Source of the DNA: Pedobacter sp.
Lineage (GTDB): Bacteria; Bacteroidota; Bacteroidia; Sphingobacteriales; Sphingobacteriaceae
Reading direction: 5' to 3'
Assembly: GCA_025351765.1 (NCBI GenBank)
Contig: JANXVH010000101.1
Location: 24,248 to 88,247, forward strand
DNA: 64,000 bases
Shown: in pieces, positions 61,297 to 64,000 of the stretch
Position numbering within the stretch: the stretch's first letter is position 1
Layout: each line of letters opens with the position of its first letter
Notes under the pieces: generated by a model
Told to the model about the DNA's origin: nothing
Database searches by the model: none
Seen by the model: only the letters and a program-made list of their open reading frames with translations
Program-made: the position numbers and the translations under genes

Positions 61297-62058
61297 ATGA
61301 ATAGAGGTTGGCTTCTTCTTTCTTTATTATTATCTGTAAATTTTTCTTCCTGCGAAAAAAGGAAATTTATGGAATCTGCACCGGTAAAGGAACTTCAGCT
61401 AACTAAAATAGCTGAGGTAAAGGGAGGCGTGACTTCCATCACCAACTTTGTTTATGATGAAAATGAAAGACTGAGTATGGTAAAAAAAGGCAGCGACATG
61501 ACTTTATATACCTATTCTGGAAATAAGATCATCAACATTGAGGTTAATGAGGGCAGCAAAACCACCTCATCAGAGATAACTTATAAAGACGATATTCCAA
61601 GCAAGGGGATATCAAAGGTTTATCAGTCTGGCGTTTTACAAACAACTTTACAGTTTAATATATCAAGCGGGTTGAATGAAACGAGTCAGATCAATTTCTA
61701 TAACAATGGCGTACAAGTTCGTAAACTATACCTGTTTTATGAAAACGGCAATATTATTGAAATTCAAGAACTTAACAACAGAACAGTAACTAATAACAAT
61801 TACACCTTTGGAGAGAAGAAGAATGTGTTATTTAATGCCAATACTAAGTGGGCCTTTGGCGTTGAGAATATTGATCGCATATCAACAAATGAGATATTAA
61901 AAGATGTAACTGAAACCCGCAACATCAAACACCAGAAAACTTACAATTATACTTATAACGAAGAAGGTTTACCTCTAACTGCTGTAATTACTGAAACAGA
62001 CCCTCCAATGGCCGTTGAGACTAAAACCTTTGTTACTTATACCTACGAGAAACTTTAA
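61297..62058 (+). CDS. lipoprotein of unknown function
   Basis: The protein has 253 residues from ATG 61297 with lipoprotein signal (MNRGWLLLSLLLSVNFSSC, lipobox at the cysteine, residue 19). An in-frame start at 61240 would put extra polar residues before the signal. The mature part is beta-rich with short YD/RHS-like phrases (NFVYDENERLSMVKKGSD, TLYTYSGNKIINIEVNEG, YNYTYNEEGLPLTAVITE), typical of a family of Bacteroidota lipoproteins of unknown role. It follows the LRR kinase on the same strand. Confidence 0.8.
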   Translation: MNRGWLLLSLLLSVNFSSCEKRKFMESAPVKELQLTKIAEVKGGVTSITNFVYDENERLSMVKKGSDMTLYTYSGNKIINIEVNEGSKTTSSEITYKDDIPSKGISKVYQSGVLQTTLQFNISSGLNETSQINFYNNGVQVRKLYLFYENGNIIEIQELNNRTVTNNNYTFGEKKNVLFNANTKWAFGVENIDRISTNEILKDVTETRNIKHQKTYNYTYNEEGLPLTAVITETDPPMAVETKTFVTYTYEKL

Positions 62059-62226
62059 CTCCTCAACACGATATCCCCTCGACAATGTAAGCGACCGTTA
62101 AGCCGATATATTTTACAAAGCCATGTCATATATTCCTTTTTTTACAATGCGCTATTGTCAAATCGAGTTATTTATCTGTTTATTTGTATTAAGTAATCAA
62201 ATAACACACAATTAAATTTCATTACC

Positions 62227-62598
62227 ATGCTACTGAGCATTTTAAACGCGTTATTTTGCCTTTCGTTTCTTGTTTTCGCCTACCTGAACCTAAACGATAT
62301 TGACCCTTGGTTATGGGTTCCAATCTATTTGGTAGCTTCTGTTTGTTGCGGATTGGCAATTTTTAACAAGTTTTACCCGAATGTTTATTTAGGTGCCATC
62401 ACTTTTTACCTGATTTACGCAGCTATTTTGTTCTTTTCTAAAGATGGTGTGCGAGACTGGATTGGCAAGTATAACCGACCGAGTCTGGTAGAGAGCATGC
62501 AAGCTACAAAGCCCTACATTGAAAAAACCAGGGAATTTTTTGGCCTGCTGATTATCAGTGGGGCATTGTCCATTAATTATTTTGTGGCGGTTAACTAA
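62227..62598 (+). CDS. TMEM220-family membrane protein
   Basis: The 123-residue protein has four membrane helices (ILNALFCLSFLVFAYLNLND, LWVPIYLVASVCCGLAIF, LGAITFYLIYAAILFF, FGLLIISGALSINYF). FAYLNLNDIDPWLWVPIYLV, with the N-x-x-D-P-x-x-W signature, is characteristic of the TMEM220 family. Function unknown. It stands 11 bp in front of eboA and is likely cotranscribed. Confidence 0.9.
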   Translation: MLLSILNALFCLSFLVFAYLNLNDIDPWLWVPIYLVASVCCGLAIFNKFYPNVYLGAITFYLIYAAILFFSKDGVRDWIGKYNRPSLVESMQATKPYIEKTREFFGLLIISGALSINYFVAVN

Positions 62599-62609
62599 AA
62601 AAACGAATC

Positions 62610-63314
62610 ATGTTAATAGGAACAGAGGAGCTCAGCAAGGCCAGGCAGGTATTCCTTTCTATTATAAAACAAAATCTTCAGCCCGAAGCGTTTGTTTGGC
62701 TGGAGACTAAAGCTGCATTGGTTAAAAATGAAGATAAATCTCTTCAACTTAACATGGCTTTTTCTAACCTGCCGAAACAAACAGGAAAAGGAGAGATCAA
62801 CGGGCAAGAAGCACTTATAGAAATTGAACATTTACTTGTGGGCTTTTCTCTGGAAGGCTGGAGCACAGACCGCTTATGTAGGGTTTGGCTGCTGATGCAG
62901 GTAAATCCTAATGACAAGGATAAATATTTAAAAAAGATAAATGCCCTTTTTAATGCTTCTGAAATGAATGAGCAGGTTGCGTTATATTCGGCATTGCCTT
63001 TCTATGCTTATCCGGAAGAATGGATATCAAGATGTGAAACAGGTATAAGAAGTAATATTGGAACAGTGTTGGAATCGATCATGTACCACAACCCTTACCC
63101 TGCAATGTTTCTAAGTGAAAACTCCTGGAACCAGCTGGTGCTTAAAGCCTTTTTTACTGAAAAGGATGTAACTAAAATAACGGGTTTGGATTCAAGAATT
63201 AATCAGTCTCTAAAAGATACGCTTACGGATTATATTGCAGAAAGGACCGCAGCTCATAGAACTGTTGAACCCAACATTTATAAATTAATAGCGTTAAAAA
63301 ACCAGAATACTTAA
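62610..63314 (+). CDS. eboA: EboA-family protein
   Basis: The 234-residue helical protein has the EboA pattern: GFSLEGWSTDRLCRVWLLMQ, ALYSALPFYAYPEEWISRCE, RSNIGTVLESIMYHNPYPAM, SWNQLVLKAFFTEKDVTKIT. EboA belongs to the Ebo (EDB) gene cluster found in cyanobacteria, Pseudomonas, Bacteroidota and some algal symbionts and plastids, and linked in cyanobacteria to export of a scytonemin precursor to the periplasm. I rely on motif recall for the assignment. The TatD-like eboB gene follows 9 bp later. Confidence 0.8.
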   Translation: MLIGTEELSKARQVFLSIIKQNLQPEAFVWLETKAALVKNEDKSLQLNMAFSNLPKQTGKGEINGQEALIEIEHLLVGFSLEGWSTDRLCRVWLLMQVNPNDKDKYLKKINALFNASEMNEQVALYSALPFYAYPEEWISRCETGIRSNIGTVLESIMYHNPYPAMFLSENSWNQLVLKAFFTEKDVTKITGLDSRINQSLKDTLTDYIAERTAAHRTVEPNIYKLIALKNQNT

Positions 63315-63323
63315 AATTGAATT

Positions 63324-64000
63324 ATGTGTTGTAACGAGAGTTTCCAGGAGAGAAATGCAGGAGAGAAAATTCAAACTACTCTTGATCTGAATGCCATTAG
63401 CGGAATGAAGTTTTTTGATCCGCATGTTCACATGACCTCACGTACCACTGATGATTATCAGGCGATGGCCGATGCAGGAATTGTTGCTTTAATTGAGCCG
63501 GCCTTCTGGCTGGGGCAACCGCGTACAGGATTAGATAGTTTTACTGATTATTATAGTAGTCTTATTGGATGGGAAAGATTCCGTTCCTCGCAATTTGGCA
63601 TTAAGCATTACTGCACCATTGGATTAAATTCTCGCGAGGCAAACAATGAGAAATTGGCCGAACAAGTGATGGAGATATTACCAAACTTTATTTTTAAGGA
63701 AGGCGTAGTTGGCATTGGCGAAATTGGTTTCGACGATCAAACAGCTGCAGAGGAAAGATATTTCCGTATGCAACTGGATCTGGCTAAAGAAGCTGGTTTA
63801 CCCGTACAAATCCATACTCCGCACCGTGATAAAAAGAAAGGTACGCAACGCAGCATGGACATCTCCATTGAGCAGGGGGTTGCCCCTCATATGGTGATTG
63901 TTGACCATAACAATGAAGAAACAGTAAAAGAGGTTTTGGATAGAGGGTTTTGGGCAGCGTTTACCATTTATCCGTTTACTAAAATGGGTAATGAAAGAAT
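63324..64000 (+). CDS. eboB: EboB-like TatD-family metal-dependent hydrolase (3' end cut)
   Basis: The frame opens at ATG 63324 and remains open at base 64000, giving ~225 residues. The TatD-type metal site is visible: H34-V-H36 in FDPHVHM, the glutamate in GIGEIGFDDQT, the histidine in PVQIHTPHRDKK, and HNN in MVIVDHNNEET. It resembles TatD DNase family metallohydrolases; in Ebo clusters the enzyme is called EboB and its reaction is unknown. The start is preceded by AATTGAATT, without an obvious ribosome-binding sequence. Confidence 0.88.
   Translation, partial: MCCNESFQERNAGEKIQTTLDLNAISGMKFFDPHVHMTSRTTDDYQAMADAGIVALIEPAFWLGQPRTGLDSFTDYYSSLIGWERFRSSQFGIKHYCTIGLNSREANNEKLAEQVMEILPNFIFKEGVVGIGEIGFDDQTAAEERYFRMQLDLAKEAGLPVQIHTPHRDKKKGTQRSMDISIEQGVAPHMVIVDHNNEETVKEVLDRGFWAAFTIYPFTKMGNER

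Noticed and set aside
62059..62226. A small gene between the lipoprotein and TMEM220
   Set aside because: No frame of useful length with a start codon was found in these 168 bp.

Overview
The window looks like chromosomal DNA of a Bacteroidota member, most likely Sphingobacteriaceae (Pedobacter or Mucilaginibacter-like). Supporting signs are the AT-rich composition, the Bacteroidota promoter signature (TTTG or TTG near -33, TAnnTTTG at -7), two bacillithiol genes (bshA, ytxJ), a DUF6266 gene, a large TonB receptor and many small lipoproteins. No transposase, integrase, prophage or CRISPR array was seen; gene content is mostly core with accessory patches. The genus is inferred from style, not from a marker gene.

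Layout. 1-5.7 kb: two FKBP isomerases, nrnA, ndk, a DUF721/recF pair and a membrane TPR protein. 5.7-11.3 kb: ribH, a 40-residue lipoprotein, ytxJ, a membrane protein with an unresolved start, a DUF885 lipoprotein, an 11-bp-periodic DNA array in front of a DUF6266 gene, and lipA. 11.4-18.5 kb: ECF sigma/anti-sigma pair, nnrD lacking its epimerase half, uvrA, a PaaE-like reductase and a lytic transglycosylase. 18.8-28.6 kb: a pseudouridine synthase with a repetitive basic N-terminal arm, a lactonase, bshA, tilS, an OstA-like protein and rdgB. 28.7-34.8 kb: periplasmic foldases, a MoxR ATPase, a GDPD with a degraded active site, and cysS. 34.9-39.5 kb: mutL, two rhomboids and a membrane-anchored EEP phosphatase, overlapping end to end. 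39.6-49.5 kb: a lipoprotein serine hydrolase that kept only the GH3 C-terminal domain, a 2OG-Fe(II) oxygenase, msrA, a nitroreductase, a large MG2-type surface protein, and a PadR/PspC pair. 49.5-53.7 kb: a DACNV-type diadenylate cyclase, a TonB receptor and a divergent DtxR-family regulator that share a DtxR-like operator. 53.8-58.6 kb: DUF2130, rlmF, dgkA, recO, tRNA-Val and a PAS histidine kinase. 58.6-59.3 kb: a 674-bp repeat-bearing intergenic region. 59.3-64 kb: a methyltransferase, an LRR protein kinase, a lipoprotein, and a TMEM220-eboA-eboB run that is the beginning of an Ebo gene cluster cut by the window edge.

Main points of interest: (a) the Ebo cluster; (b) two unlinked intergenic arrays with an exact 11-bp pitch, plus a 22-bp-pitch array beside one of them; (c) about ten genes whose start codon lies only 4-5 bp after the -7 box, implying routine leaderless mRNAs; (d) a DtxR/IdeR-like palindrome filling the spacer of the TonB receptor promoter; (e) several domain losses or active-site erosions (nnrD, GH3/serine hydrolase, GDPD, MutL nuclease motif, DAC RHR motif).
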